Source: Microcaldota archaeon (GTDB lineage: Archaea; Micrarchaeota; Micrarchaeia; Micrarchaeales; Micrarchaeaceae). Taken from it: a stretch of 12,926 nucleotides of DNA. Of the stretch, positions 1 through 6,897 are shown piece by piece. Position numbers and translations under genes: made by a program. The notes beneath the pieces are model-generated. The model saw nothing but the letters and a program-made list of their open reading frames with translations. It searched no databases and had not been told where the DNA came from. Within the stretch, counting starts at the first letter, position 1. The number at the start of each line of letters is the position of its first letter. The stretch spans positions 1-12,926 of the forward strand of contig JAKBRJ010000020.1 of assembly GCA_021834785.1 (NCBI GenBank), given 5' to 3'.

Positions 1-159
1 GACAAGCTTATTGGTGGTAGTAACATAGCCCTTATGGTGTCCGTTGTAATGGACATCCATAATGTCCTTGCTTATATAAGGCTCCAAAGCGTCCAGATTA
101 TATGGCAACCTTGGCAATTCATACTTTTTAAACAATTCTTTCGGTATCTCATCAGCCAT
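1..159 (-). CDS. sod: Fe/Mn superoxide dismutase, N-terminal part (runs off the left edge)
   Basis: This is the first 53 codons of a cytosolic Fe/Mn superoxide dismutase, which converts superoxide to hydrogen peroxide and oxygen. The N-terminal alpha-hairpin signature is clear: a [17 protein letters not shown] segment (residues 18-34) followed by [10 protein letters not shown] (37-46). His37 matches the first metal ligand (His26 of E. coli SodA) and Tyr45 the gateway tyrosine (Tyr34). The other ligands lie outside the window, so iron and manganese forms cannot be told apart. The ATG at 159 is preceded by AGGTG (166-170, minus strand) at a 6-nt spacing, and a TATA box lies further upstream. 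The segment is very close to Sulfolobus-type Sod as I remember it. It diverges from the small helical gene at 297. Confidence 0.93.
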   Translation of the reverse strand, partial: MADEIPKELFKKYELPRLPYNLDALEPYISKDIMDVHYNGHHKGYVTTTNKLV

Positions 160-165
160 TTTTTT

Positions 166-200
166 CACCTATCCTATTTCATCAATTAAAAATATATAGC
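166..200 (-). promoter_or_regulatory. sod promoter and ribosome-binding site
   Basis: On the minus strand an AT-rich GCTATATATTTT element (about 189-200) is centred some 35 nt before the sod ATG, which predicts a leader of roughly 10 nt. AGGTG at 166-170 is the Shine-Dalgarno element. Assigned from spacing and composition only. Confidence 0.5.
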
Positions 201-255
201 ATACTGGATATTTATGGTACTCTAAATCCAAATACTGCAGCTGACAAAACCCAAA

Positions 256-266
256 GCATAAATATG
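256..266 (+). promoter_or_regulatory. TATA box of the 141-residue gene
   Basis: GCATAAATATG is centred about 36 nt before the ATG at 297. The predicted transcription start is near 287, leaving a leader of about 10 nt with no strong Shine-Dalgarno sequence. Confidence 0.4.
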
Positions 267-296
267 TGGAAAGGTTGAACATACTATCGTGGTCCT

Positions 297-722
297 ATGA
301 CAGAAACAATCAGCAGAGTAAATACATTCAAAAACGAAGAATACAAGGAGAATCTTAAGAATGCTATAAATGCATTTGAGCATTATTTTAAAAACTATGA
401 AAATGACCTTTTAGCAATAAGGATAAATCCAAGACTTTCGGACCACGAAAAAAAGTATCAAATTGAGGAATCAAAACAGGCAAACATACTAAGCATAGCG
501 GATGAAGTAACACAGGAACTTTCAAATATAAGTTTTAGGGAAAAAGCCTATTCTGATTTCTTCAAGTATGTGCACATAAAACTAAAATCTAATGCAACTA
601 TTGAAAAAGCAGTTATAAACGCAGTAATATATGAACTATACAAACTTGACAGAAAAAACTTTGAAGGCATAATAGATAACGCCAACCGGACGTATAAGCT
701 AGACAATATACTACGTAAATAA
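297..722 (+). CDS. Small all-helical protein of unknown function (141 aa)
   Basis: I do not recognise a family. The protein is charged and rich in Lys, Glu, Asn and Ile, with no signal peptide or membrane segment. The sequence suggests at least four amphipathic helices: roughly residues 12-45, 50-76, 80-98 and 102-128. There are no cysteines, no histidine or aspartate clusters of an enzyme type, and no nucleotide-binding motif, so a structural or adaptor role is more likely than catalysis (inference). It lies 82 nt upstream of the AAA+ ATPase gene on the same strand. That gene has its own TATA box, so the two are neighbours rather than a tight operon. The ATG at 297 is the first in frame and agrees with a TATA box near 261. 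Confidence 0.75.
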   Translation: MTETISRVNTFKNEEYKENLKNAINAFEHYFKNYENDLLAIRINPRLSDHEKKYQIEESKQANILSIADEVTQELSNISFREKAYSDFFKYVHIKLKSNATIEKAVINAVIYELYKLDRKNFEGIIDNANRTYKLDNILRK

Positions 723-729
723 AATATGG

Positions 730-773
730 TATGTACATTATGCGCTATTTCTATAATATGTACATATAAAATA
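730..773 (+). promoter_or_regulatory. AAA+ gene promoter with paired ATGTACAT palindromes
   Basis: Two copies of the self-complementary octamer ATGTACAT lie at 731-738 and 758-765, 27 nt apart; both extend to TATGTACAT. The second runs into the TATA-like ATATAAAATA stretch (about 764-773), which sits about 36 nt before the ATG at 805. The layout of one site upstream and one over the TATA/BRE region is what a repressor or activator dimer pair would use. No regulator is known. Confidence 0.4.
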
Positions 774-804
774 TTATATACAATAAATTATCGCAGTTGA
801 GTCT

Positions 805-2490
805 ATGGGACTATTTTCAGAAAAGGCAGAATTGAAGGATGCTATATCTAAAATAGAGGAATTTAAACATGAAGATGCCATAAACATCTGTAGACGCTTA
901 GAGCACAATATTGGAGCCAAATCTGATAATGATAAGCGTTTCATATACATGGTGTTATCGCTGTTGTATCTTGAACGTGGCGACTCAAAGAATGCAATAA
1001 AATACTCGGACAAGCTAATTTCAATAAATAAGGGTTTGGTATCGCGGGTAATAAGCATAATATCTAATTTTTCCGCAAAGGACTATGAAACAGCCGCGGG
1101 TGATATAGCAGAAACAGCCCGGAGAAAAGAACGAGGTATTTATAGCGATGAATTGGACAGCAAATATATCCACGGGGACGCAATATTAAGCCTGCTAGCG
1201 ACCATTGCTCTTCTAAATCTGAACGAATACGAAACCGCTTCGAAAACAATAGAGAATGCTATAATACTGGATACTAAAAACAAATTTTTAGGCGAAGAAT
1301 TGTTGCTGAAATCTGTAATATTTATATATAAAAACGATATGAAAACAGCAAACGAGTCTTTAAAAGCTGCTATAAAGATTGGCTACAAAACAAATAGGCA
1401 ATTGCTCGGAAAGATATTAAAGCTAATGAAAAACATGAAAAAACAGCATAAGCCCTCAAGTACGCTCCTATCGGATATTGAAAATGAGTTAATAAATTCA
1501 GTTGTCGAAGATATTCTGTATAACCTTATATCAGAAAAGGATACGGCAGAACTAGATTATTACAAAAGCAGAGCCGATCAGAATTCTACGGGTTTGACTG
1601 AGATATTCATGGCTGAATCGCCCGTCCTGGGTTTTTCCGAAGTGGTCGATATGGAAATTCAGAAGGAAGAGCTTAGCAAGTACATAATATACCCGCTGAA
1701 ATACCCTGATAGCGTATCGGACTACAAGGTAAATGCTGGTGGAGGTGTCTTGCTCTATGGTCCCCCTGGCTGCGGTAAGACCTATGTAGTCAGAGCTACG
1801 GCCGCTGAAGCCAAAGTCAAATTCATAAATGTAAGAATCCCGGATATTGTTGATGCCTTGGTTGGAAATACGGAAAAGAATATACACAACCTTTTCGAAT
1901 ATGCACGCAACAATGCGCCATCTATAATATTCTTCGACGAACTTGATGCACTAGGAATAAGCAGGCAAGAAGCATCATCATATCCGTGGATAAGGCAAGC
2001 AGTCAACACAATGCTCAATGAGATGAATAATTTATATGAAAGAGGCCATAAGGTGCTTGTAGTGGGTGCAAGCAATGAACCTTGGCTTATAGATTCAGCA
2101 TTAAGGAGAAGCGGAAGATTCGGCAGGACAATATATGTGCCTGCGCCTAACGAAGAGGTAAGAATATCGCTTTTCAAAAAATATCTATCCGGAAGGCCAA
2201 TAGAAGAAAATATAAATTTTACTGCATTGGCTAAACTTACGCGTTTTTGTTCACATTCTGACATTCAATCGATATGTGAAGATGCTGCTAGGACCGTATG
2301 GTCAAGGTCCATATCCGGCACCGCAAACGGCAAACAACTGATCTCATTTGCGGATCTGAAGGAATCGGTTTCAAAAGCCAAATTCATAGTGCCTGAATGG
2401 TACCAAAAAGCAGCAGATTATTTAGGCGCTAACATAACTGGTTATCCTGAATTGGTAGATGCCCTTGAAGAGTATAGGGGGTCCATGTAA
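805..2490 (+). CDS. Classic AAA+ ATPase with TPR-like N-terminal half (561 aa)
   Basis: Residues 1-215 are helical with TPR-like pairs (for example 44-75 and 124-157, with LNEYETASKTIENAI at 138-152). Residues 270-561 form one classic AAA module of the Cdc48/Vps4/proteasomal-ATPase group: GF-SEVVDME linker (276-284), Walker A GPPGCGKT (319-326), Walker B IIFFDELD (374-381), sensor-1 Asn424, arginine fingers Arg435 and Arg438 in RRSGRFGR, then a helical lid. All residues for ATP hydrolysis are present, so an active hexamer is expected. The pore-loop aromatic of the usual K-[YWF]-V-G motif is Leu352 (ALVG), as in the D1 ring of p97. There is no Cdc48 N domain and no second ring. The substrate is unknown; TPR-like repeats suggest a protein target. 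A coiled-coil gene follows 80 nt downstream. Confidence 0.9.
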   Translation: MGLFSEKAELKDAISKIEEFKHEDAINICRRLEHNIGAKSDNDKRFIYMVLSLLYLERGDSKNAIKYSDKLISINKGLVSRVISIISNFSAKDYETAAGDIAETARRKERGIYSDELDSKYIHGDAILSLLATIALLNLNEYETASKTIENAIILDTKNKFLGEELLLKSVIFIYKNDMKTANESLKAAIKIGYKTNRQLLGKILKLMKNMKKQHKPSSTLLSDIENELINSVVEDILYNLISEKDTAELDYYKSRADQNSTGLTEIFMAESPVLGFSEVVDMEIQKEELSKYIIYPLKYPDSVSDYKVNAGGGVLLYGPPGCGKTYVVRATAAEAKVKFINVRIPDIVDALVGNTEKNIHNLFEYARNNAPSIIFFDELDALGISRQEASSYPWIRQAVNTMLNEMNNLYERGHKVLVVGASNEPWLIDSALRRSGRFGRTIYVPAPNEEVRISLFKKYLSGRPIEENINFTALAKLTRFCSHSDIQSICEDAARTVWSRSISGTANGKQLISFADLKESVSKAKFIVPEWYQKAADYLGANITGYPELVDALEEYRGSM

Positions 2491-2494
2491 AACC

Positions 2495-2527
2495 GTATAA
2501 TTATACAAAAGAACTAATAAATATTTG
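2495..2527 (+). promoter_or_regulatory. Promoter region of the coiled-coil gene, with a 12-bp palindrome
   Basis: GTATAATTATAC (2495-2506) is a perfect 12-bp palindrome starting 5 nt after the AAA+ stop codon. A TATA-like TAATAAATATTTG follows at 2515-2527, predicting transcription from about 2545 and a short leader. AGGTTG at 2560-2565 can act as the Shine-Dalgarno element. In AT-rich DNA such a palindrome may be fortuitous. Confidence 0.35.
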
Positions 2528-2570
2528 GACAGTTACAATTCTACTAAAATATTTTTATTAGGTTGTAAAA

Positions 2571-3296
2571 ATGATACGTACAAAAGAGGGGGATAATAAG
2601 CTTGTCGTCGCAGTAAATTATGCAGTTAGTGCAATTTGCAACGAAAATAAACTCTGGTATAAATCGCGTGAGATAGCAATTTGGGCATTTGGGGAAGCTT
2701 CAAGCGATGCCGAAATAAACGCAATGGTGAACAATGCGTATTCATTGCTAAAAGAAAGAAATGCGCTTAAGAAAAAGAGGATAGCGGCATATAAAGAGTC
2801 AAAAGCGATTATTGACAATTTAAGTTTTATAAGCAGAAACTCCACTGAAGAATACAATTCAAAAATGAAAGAAATTAACGAGTTGGACTATCAAATAGAG
2901 ATGAACATGTTCCAGCAGAGCAAAAATGCCCACCAAATAATAAGAAAATGGATGGACTACAAATCGTTGAAAGAGATACAGGATCGAATTCAAAACCTGG
3001 ATATTCCCACCGTATTTAAAGACCTGTTATCAAGCATAGTTAAAATTCAATCCGTGCAGGACAAAGCAGAATCGAGAATAAAAGAACTAGCGGAGGAAAG
3101 ACCTATCGACATAAGGGAAATCAAAGATACGCTTTTTGTCAATTTTTTAAATAAAGAAAAAGCGGCGGAATTGCTTAAGGCTCAGGTAGTCATAAACAGC
3201 AATATGGCACATATAGCAAGGCTTGAAGGGATGTTAAGAAAGACCTTAGGGAAGCCGTATGGTGCTCTGCTGAACGAGCAAAATTCGACTAAGTAA
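2571..3296 (+). CDS. Coiled-coil protein of unknown function (241 aa)
   Basis: No family recognised. Residues 1-45 could be a small globular segment around LWYKSREIAIWAF (28-40). The rest is predicted helical with long charged coiled-coil stretches at about 50-117 (with LLKERNALKKKR at 59-70) and 152-176, then a basic helix at about 195-227. There is no membrane segment, signal peptide or metal or nucleotide motif. The length and helical-hairpin character recall proteins that partner AAA ATPases, such as ESCRT-III/CdvB-like filaments, but I see no diagnostic motif and do not assign one. It follows the AAA+ gene on the same strand with its own promoter, and ends 26 nt before the convergent hydrolase gene. 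The ATG at 2571 is preceded by AGGTTG at a 5-nt spacing. Confidence 0.75.
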   Translation: MIRTKEGDNKLVVAVNYAVSAICNENKLWYKSREIAIWAFGEASSDAEINAMVNNAYSLLKERNALKKKRIAAYKESKAIIDNLSFISRNSTEEYNSKMKEINELDYQIEMNMFQQSKNAHQIIRKWMDYKSLKEIQDRIQNLDIPTVFKDLLSSIVKIQSVQDKAESRIKELAEERPIDIREIKDTLFVNFLNKEKAAELLKAQVVINSNMAHIARLEGMLRKTLGKPYGALLNEQNSTK

Positions 3297-3322
3297 TTTT
3301 ATGTATAAACCTAGCATGGCCG

Positions 3323-4216
3323 TCATAAACGTTTTGGTGCATGCTCGGTCACCCATTTAACTACCAACTCTGCAAGGAGTTTAGTTTTTCCATGAAAACC
3401 ATGGTCTGCGCCTTTTATAATGGCTGTTGATAAGCTGCAACTTGCATCCCTAGCCATCTTTTCAAGTGCTAGTTCTACTGGCAAAATCATAAGCTGATCC
3501 TTGCTCCCGAATACTGCAAGGGTTGGCACTTTCACCCCGCTTAAATATTCGAGTTTATCTAATGAAAAATTGAGAATCATGCTCTCCGGATTTTTGGGGT
3601 TTGCCGTGCTTAAGAAACGTTTTGCGCCTATAAACTTCTGTCCCTCAGGCATTGAATACGCAGGCATTAAAGCATTCCTTTCGCCCCTTGCTGCAATTCT
3701 TTTGGCTATTCCTACATTTTTTTTGAATCGTTCTTTATGAGCCTTTAAATCAAAATTATAATCGTCTACAGGCGACAGCAGAACTAACAATTTTATACTT
3801 CTTCCATTATATCCGTTCATAAAGTAAATCGATTTTTGGCAGCCAGTGCTGTGCCCTTCCAAAAATATGTCTTTATAACCTGATTTAAGAAGGTATGAAA
3901 TTCCTCCAAGTATATCGTTCCTTGAATCCTCAAAAACCTCCAACGCCGAGCCTGCCATAACATCGTCCGTTTTTTTGCCTGCAATGCGGGTAAATTCTTC
4001 AACGACGTAAGAGCCTCGTTGTTCTATAACAAAAAAGGCAATGTCGTTTGCGGTATACTCCGCGGCAAGCTCTTCTATGGCTGCACTTCCAAAGAAACTT
4101 CCGCCAAGGCCATGTATATGCAATACTGCGCGATGGCTTTTCGTTTTAGGTAAATATATGGCACCATGCAGAATAAGGCCATCTGAAGCCTTAAATTTGA
4201 CTATTTCACACAACAT
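3323..4216 (-). CDS. Alpha/beta hydrolase, serine esterase or peptidase type (297 aa)
   Basis: A cytosolic alpha/beta-fold hydrolase. Visible parts: an N-terminal strand pair around SDGLILHGAIYLP (11-23), the oxyanion-hole turn HIHGLGG (33-39), the nucleophile elbow GHSTG (121-125, Ser123), the acid in FGSKD (Asp240), and the catalytic His272 in GADHGFHGK. The triad is therefore complete. The elbow reads GHSTGCQ, which recalls the DUF1749 branch of hydrolases (fungal SidJ group); this is from memory. The substrate is unknown; esters or small peptides are typical for the fold. It diverges from an MFS transporter gene, suggesting joint control and perhaps a role with imported or exported compounds (inference). 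The ATG at 4216 lies about 27 nt from a TATA box, so the message is probably leaderless. Confidence 0.88.
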   Translation of the reverse strand: MLCEIVKFKASDGLILHGAIYLPKTKSHRAVLHIHGLGGSFFGSAAIEELAAEYTANDIAFFVIEQRGSYVVEEFTRIAGKKTDDVMAGSALEVFEDSRNDILGGISYLLKSGYKDIFLEGHSTGCQKSIYFMNGYNGRSIKLLVLLSPVDDYNFDLKAHKERFKKNVGIAKRIAARGERNALMPAYSMPEGQKFIGAKRFLSTANPKNPESMILNFSLDKLEYLSGVKVPTLAVFGSKDQLMILPVELALEKMARDASCSLSTAIIKGADHGFHGKTKLLAELVVKWVTEHAPKRL

Positions 4217-4250
4217 ACTATCATTTAGATAGTATTAAATTAAATAATTT
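4215..4250 (-). promoter_or_regulatory. Hydrolase promoter with an operator-like inverted repeat over the start codon
   Basis: ATACTATC (4215-4222) and GATAGTAT (4228-4235) form a perfect 8-bp inverted repeat with a 5-nt centre. It covers the predicted transcription start and overlaps the hydrolase ATG (4214-4216). A TATA-like TTATTTAATTT (about 4238-4249, minus strand) sits directly upstream. A protein bound here would block polymerase, and the repeat in RNA would mask the start codon, so it is a good repression site by either route. Confidence 0.5.
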
Positions 4251-4282
4251 AGCCTTTTGGATTTGCATATCCCTAAATGTCT

Positions 4283-4301
4283 TAGATTGTCAGACAATCT
4301 A
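4283..4301. promoter_or_regulatory. 19-nt palindrome in the divergent hydrolase/MFS promoter region
   Basis: TAGATTGTC (4283-4291) and GACAATCTA (4293-4301) are perfect 9-bp arms around a single central A. The site lies about 40 nt upstream of the hydrolase TATA box and about 50 nt upstream of the presumed MFS TATA box. This is a typical place for a shared regulator dimer. It cannot be a terminator of either gene because both transcribe away from it. Confidence 0.5.
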
Positions 4302-4409
4302 GAATAACTTGAGCTAATGGAAAATTCAAAAGCAATAAAATACATAATGCCAAATATATGCAGTAACGATAGTCGAATATGCTAAATTCTGGCTTATAAA
4401 GGCAATAAG

Positions 4410-5612
4410 ATGATTGATCCTAAAAAAACATTCAAATTTTTAGTATATTCAAGGGCGCTTAGGAGCATGGCTTTGATATACATGACTCTTGCATTTTCAT
4501 TATACCTTGTTGTACTGCACATAAGCATAATCAACATAGGCTTGGTTGCTGCAACTACAATGCTGTTTGCTATTTTTCTGACTCTCGCGTTAGGTGCAAT
4601 AGGGGATAGGCATGGATACAGATATGAATTGATAATATCTGAAGCTTTTACGTTTGCAGGAGCATTGCTTATAGCGCTCTCATCAAATGTCACATTAATA
4701 ATAGTGGGCATTGTAATAGCTGGCATAAGCGGCGGAGCAGGCGGTATAAGGGGGGCGTTCTCTCCTGGCATAAATGCCATAATTGCGAGCAATTTCAGCG
4801 ACGAGAAGGAGCGTGTAAAAAAATTCTCCACGATTACCATGGTGGCATCGTCATTCTCTATTTTTGGTAGTATGATGTTTGGTACAATAACCTTCTTGAG
4901 TAGATATGTAGGGATAGGGCTTGCATACAGGTACATGTTTCTCGCCTCTGCATTCATGCTCATGCTATCGTTGGGCTTCTTGCTCCTATTAAAGGAAAAT
5001 AAGAGGCCGACTAAGACAACAAAAATCATGAAACAAGTGAGCTTTAGCTATATAATTAGAATAATAATTGCAAATTCTGTTGGAGGCGTAGGTATGGGCA
5101 TAGCCATACCATTGCTTCCGTTATGGTTCAAGCTTTTCTACAATGCCGATCCTTTTCAAATAGGCTTGGTATTTGGAGCATCATACATAATTACTGCTTT
5201 GGGCGCGTATACTGCATCGAAGATATCGCACCTGACGAGCGTGCTTAATATTGCTTCAATAACAAGGTCATTAAACGGCGTTTTTTTAGTGGCTATGGCA
5301 CTTTCGCCCCTCTTCATAATGTCAGGATTATTCTATATATTGAGGGCATTTTTTGTTGGCGTAGGCAGCCCAAGCCGATCAACAATGACCATAAAAGGCA
5401 TAGAAAATGAAGATTATGGAACAGCTACAAGCATAAATGGTGTTGCTACGCGAGTATCACAGTTAAGCTCCGGAGCCAGCGGATACCTTATGGACTATGC
5501 CCTTCCATTGCCTATCTTAGTGGGAGGAATATTCCAATTCACCAGTGGCATAATCTACAAGCTAATCCTAAACAAAAAGGACAAAGGTGGAGCCAAAACA
5601 AGCCAGTTATGA
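4410..5612 (+). CDS. Major facilitator superfamily transporter (400 aa, about 12 TM)
   Basis: A polytopic inner-membrane carrier of the usual MFS length. Hydrophobic segments occur at about 18-38, 42-63, 76-92, 95-117, 142-162, 168-194, 212-238, 248-268, 287-305, 306-322, 345-362 and 366-387. Motif A is present after TM2 as GAIGDRHGYR (62-71, with Asp66 and Arg67). A basic loop at about 195-208 separates the two six-helix halves, and a Gly-rich segment (107-120) resembles the TM4-5 region of drug-efflux members. The substrate cannot be read from sequence; efflux of small molecules is the commonest role in such branches. It diverges from the hydrolase gene and ends 6 nt into the convergent thymidylate kinase. 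The ATG at 4410 follows AAAGG (4398-4402), with a TATA-like AAATATATG near 4356. Confidence 0.9.
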   Translation: MIDPKKTFKFLVYSRALRSMALIYMTLAFSLYLVVLHISIINIGLVAATTMLFAIFLTLALGAIGDRHGYRYELIISEAFTFAGALLIALSSNVTLIIVGIVIAGISGGAGGIRGAFSPGINAIIASNFSDEKERVKKFSTITMVASSFSIFGSMMFGTITFLSRYVGIGLAYRYMFLASAFMLMLSLGFLLLLKENKRPTKTTKIMKQVSFSYIIRIIIANSVGGVGMGIAIPLLPLWFKLFYNADPFQIGLVFGASYIITALGAYTASKISHLTSVLNIASITRSLNGVFLVAMALSPLFIMSGLFYILRAFFVGVGSPSRSTMTIKGIENEDYGTATSINGVATRVSQLSSGASGYLMDYALPLPILVGGIFQFTSGIIYKLILNKKDKGGAKTSQL

Positions 5613-6200
5613 CTTGCGCCTAAACTCCATGAGTGCTGCTTTATACATTATTTGCGTTATTTCATCTGCAGGCATTTCTCCATCTATAAAAGTTGCGTTC
5701 TTGAACTTCCTGTAATTGGCTTGAACCTCTTTAAGGAATTCTTCCTTTTCGAATAGCTCGCGGGACGATCTGTTCCTATCGCGGTCTATTCGCTTCATTG
5801 CAATAATTGGGTCAATCAATATTATGAAAAGTTTGTCAGGTATGGGAAATATAGAATTCAATTCCACTAAGTATTTGTTAGAAACTCCTGCTGCAGTGCC
5901 ATATGCTATTGTGGAATAGAGATATCTGTCGGTTATAAGAAACCTGTTCCTGTCCTTTATTATATCTGCATACCTATACATGTGGTCGCTCCTGTCAGCG
6001 ACAAACATTATCTGAAGGGTGAGGGCATCAACCTTTTCTTTGTGCTCTAAAACCTTCTGTATCTCCCTTCCTATTATGCCGTCTGTATGCTCTTTAGTCG
6101 TCAATGCGTCAAAGCCATCCTTCCTCAGCATTTCTGCAAGCCTTGCAGTCTGCGTGGTTTTCCCAGACCCATCAATTCCTTCAATAGCTATAAACACCAT
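5607..6200 (-). CDS. tmk: Thymidylate kinase (197 aa)
   Basis: dTMP kinase phosphorylates dTMP to dTDP in the cytosol for DNA precursor supply. The P-loop is GIDGSGKT (8-15) after the first strand, in the family form ExxDGxGKTT. Further family marks are ADR (68-70, substrate-binding Arg70), TDRYLYST (90-97) and an Arg-rich lid RIDRDRNRSSRE (137-148). The length fits the family. I start at the ATG at 6200 because AGGGTG (6206-6211, minus strand) stands 5 nt before it; a GTG at 6206, adding two residues, would lie inside that ribosome-binding site. The stop overlaps the end of the convergent MFS gene by 6 nt. An AT-rich TATA region lies at about 6213-6226 or 6241-6256. Confidence 0.92.
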   Translation of the reverse strand: MVFIAIEGIDGSGKTTQTARLAEMLRKDGFDALTTKEHTDGIIGREIQKVLEHKEKVDALTLQIMFVADRSDHMYRYADIIKDRNRFLITDRYLYSTIAYGTAAGVSNKYLVELNSIFPIPDKLFIILIDPIIAMKRIDRDRNRSSRELFEKEEFLKEVQANYRKFKNATFIDGEMPADEITQIMYKAALMEFRRKS

Positions 6201-6272
6201 ATGCACACCCTATATATTATTTTATGATAGCTATTTTAATTACAATTATAAATATATGCATTTCGCATTCAT

Positions 6273-6293
6273 CCCACGAATGAAGTTCGTGGG
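6273..6293 (-). mobile_element. Orphan IS200/IS605-type end hairpin (possible TnpB omega-RNA relic)
   Basis: CCCACGAA (6273-6280) and TTCGTGGG (6286-6293) form a perfect 8-bp stem with a 5-nt loop. On the minus strand the flanks read AAG before and ATGAATGC after. This is the form I remember for right-end hairpins of archaeal IS200/IS605 elements, where the tnpB 3' end and omega-RNA scaffold lie. No transposase or tnpB gene is present: upstream on the minus strand the sequence runs straight into the XRE-CBS gene at 6347. After that gene's stop, the same frame stays open for 25 more codons through the hairpin and ends SPRTSFVG, as tnpB frames often run into their hairpin. It is read as a decayed or solo end. 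Confidence 0.5.
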
Positions 6294-6346
6294 CTTTCTG
6301 CTAGGCATTCTGTAAGTTTTCGAGGCAATATGTTGAAACATAACCC

Positions 6347-6871
6347 TTATAAAAGATTTTCAGGTGTTATTATGCCTATTATGCCATGCCTGTCCACTAC
6401 TATGACTGCCTGCGCGTCCTTTAGCAATTCCCTTACTGCATTTAACGGGGTTTCCTTATTTATTGTGGGCAGCAAATCGCTAAGATGGCTGCCGATAACA
6501 TCTTTCTTCTGCATGCCTAGCATGTCTTTGGCACGTATGCTTCCAACTAATGTGCCATTTTTTAGTACGGGAAACTGCGATATTGCATACTTTCTGACGG
6601 ATAGTGCTGCCTTCTCCATGCTGTCATAGAAGTCTAGTGTTATGACCTTCTTTGTCATGATATCGTTTGCCTTTCTGTCTCCAGCGGATTCTCTGCGTTC
6701 TAATTCCTCAAATATCTCAACTGCAGTATTATAATTCGGAACTGCAGATTTTTTTTCAATTTTTGCAATTAGAGACTGGCTTTTTTCTACTGCTTTGGCA
6801 AGTGCTTGCTGTGTCATGCCCAATGCCCTCCTTCGCTTGCCTATGCTATCCAACGTTGGAAAATTAGTCAT
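6347..6871 (-). CDS. XRE-type HTH regulator with a CBS domain pair (174 aa)
   Basis: A ligand-responsive DNA-binding regulator of an archaeal type (HTH fused to two CBS domains). The HTH spans about 8-60: KRRRALGMTQQALAKAVEKS with recognition helix SQSLIAKIEK (31-40). CBS1 covers about 68-118 (DIMTKKVITLD at 70-80) and CBS2 about 125-174 (a GIIGIITPENLL end). CBS pairs usually bind adenosyl nucleotides; the ligand here is unknown. I start at the ATG at 6871. A TTG at 6898, nine codons upstream, falls inside the TATA-like element (6898-6910), so it would precede the transcript. The gene ends 54 nt before the orphan IS hairpin. A 12-bp palindrome inside codons 4-8 may be an autoregulatory site. 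Its targets cannot be deduced. Confidence 0.88.
   Translation of the reverse strand: MTNFPTLDSIGKRRRALGMTQQALAKAVEKSQSLIAKIEKKSAVPNYNTAVEIFEELERRESAGDRKANDIMTKKVITLDFYDSMEKAALSVRKYAISQFPVLKNGTLVGSIRAKDMLGMQKKDVIGSHLSDLLPTINKETPLNAVRELLKDAQAVIVVDRHGIIGIITPENLL
6849..6860. promoter_or_regulatory. 12-bp perfect palindrome at the start of the XRE-CBS gene
   Basis: TCCAACGTTGGA (6849-6860) is perfectly self-complementary and lies 11-22 nt into the coding sequence, about 20-30 nt after the predicted transcription start. XRE regulators bind short dyads and often control themselves, so autoregulation is plausible. It may also be chance. Confidence 0.3.
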
Positions 6872-6897
6872 GCTCTCATAGTTTCTTGGCAATATCA

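Noticed and set aside
1782..2264. A 160-codon minus-strand frame opposite the AAA+ domain
   Set aside because: It lies exactly against the Walker A to arginine-finger coding region and shows no motif of its own.
2571..3296. Assignment of the coiled-coil protein as an ESCRT-III/CdvB homologue
   Set aside because: Only general helical character and its place beside an AAA gene support it; no family motif is visible.
4394..5029. A 211-codon open frame on the minus strand opposite the MFS gene
   Set aside because: It is fully antisense to a transporter with clear motif A and membrane segments; hydrophobic antisense frames are a common by-product of such genes.
6329..6342. TATGTT/AACATA dyad after the XRE-CBS stop as a terminator
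   Set aside because: A 6-bp AT-rich stem with a 2-nt loop is too weak to claim and has no following T-run on the minus strand.
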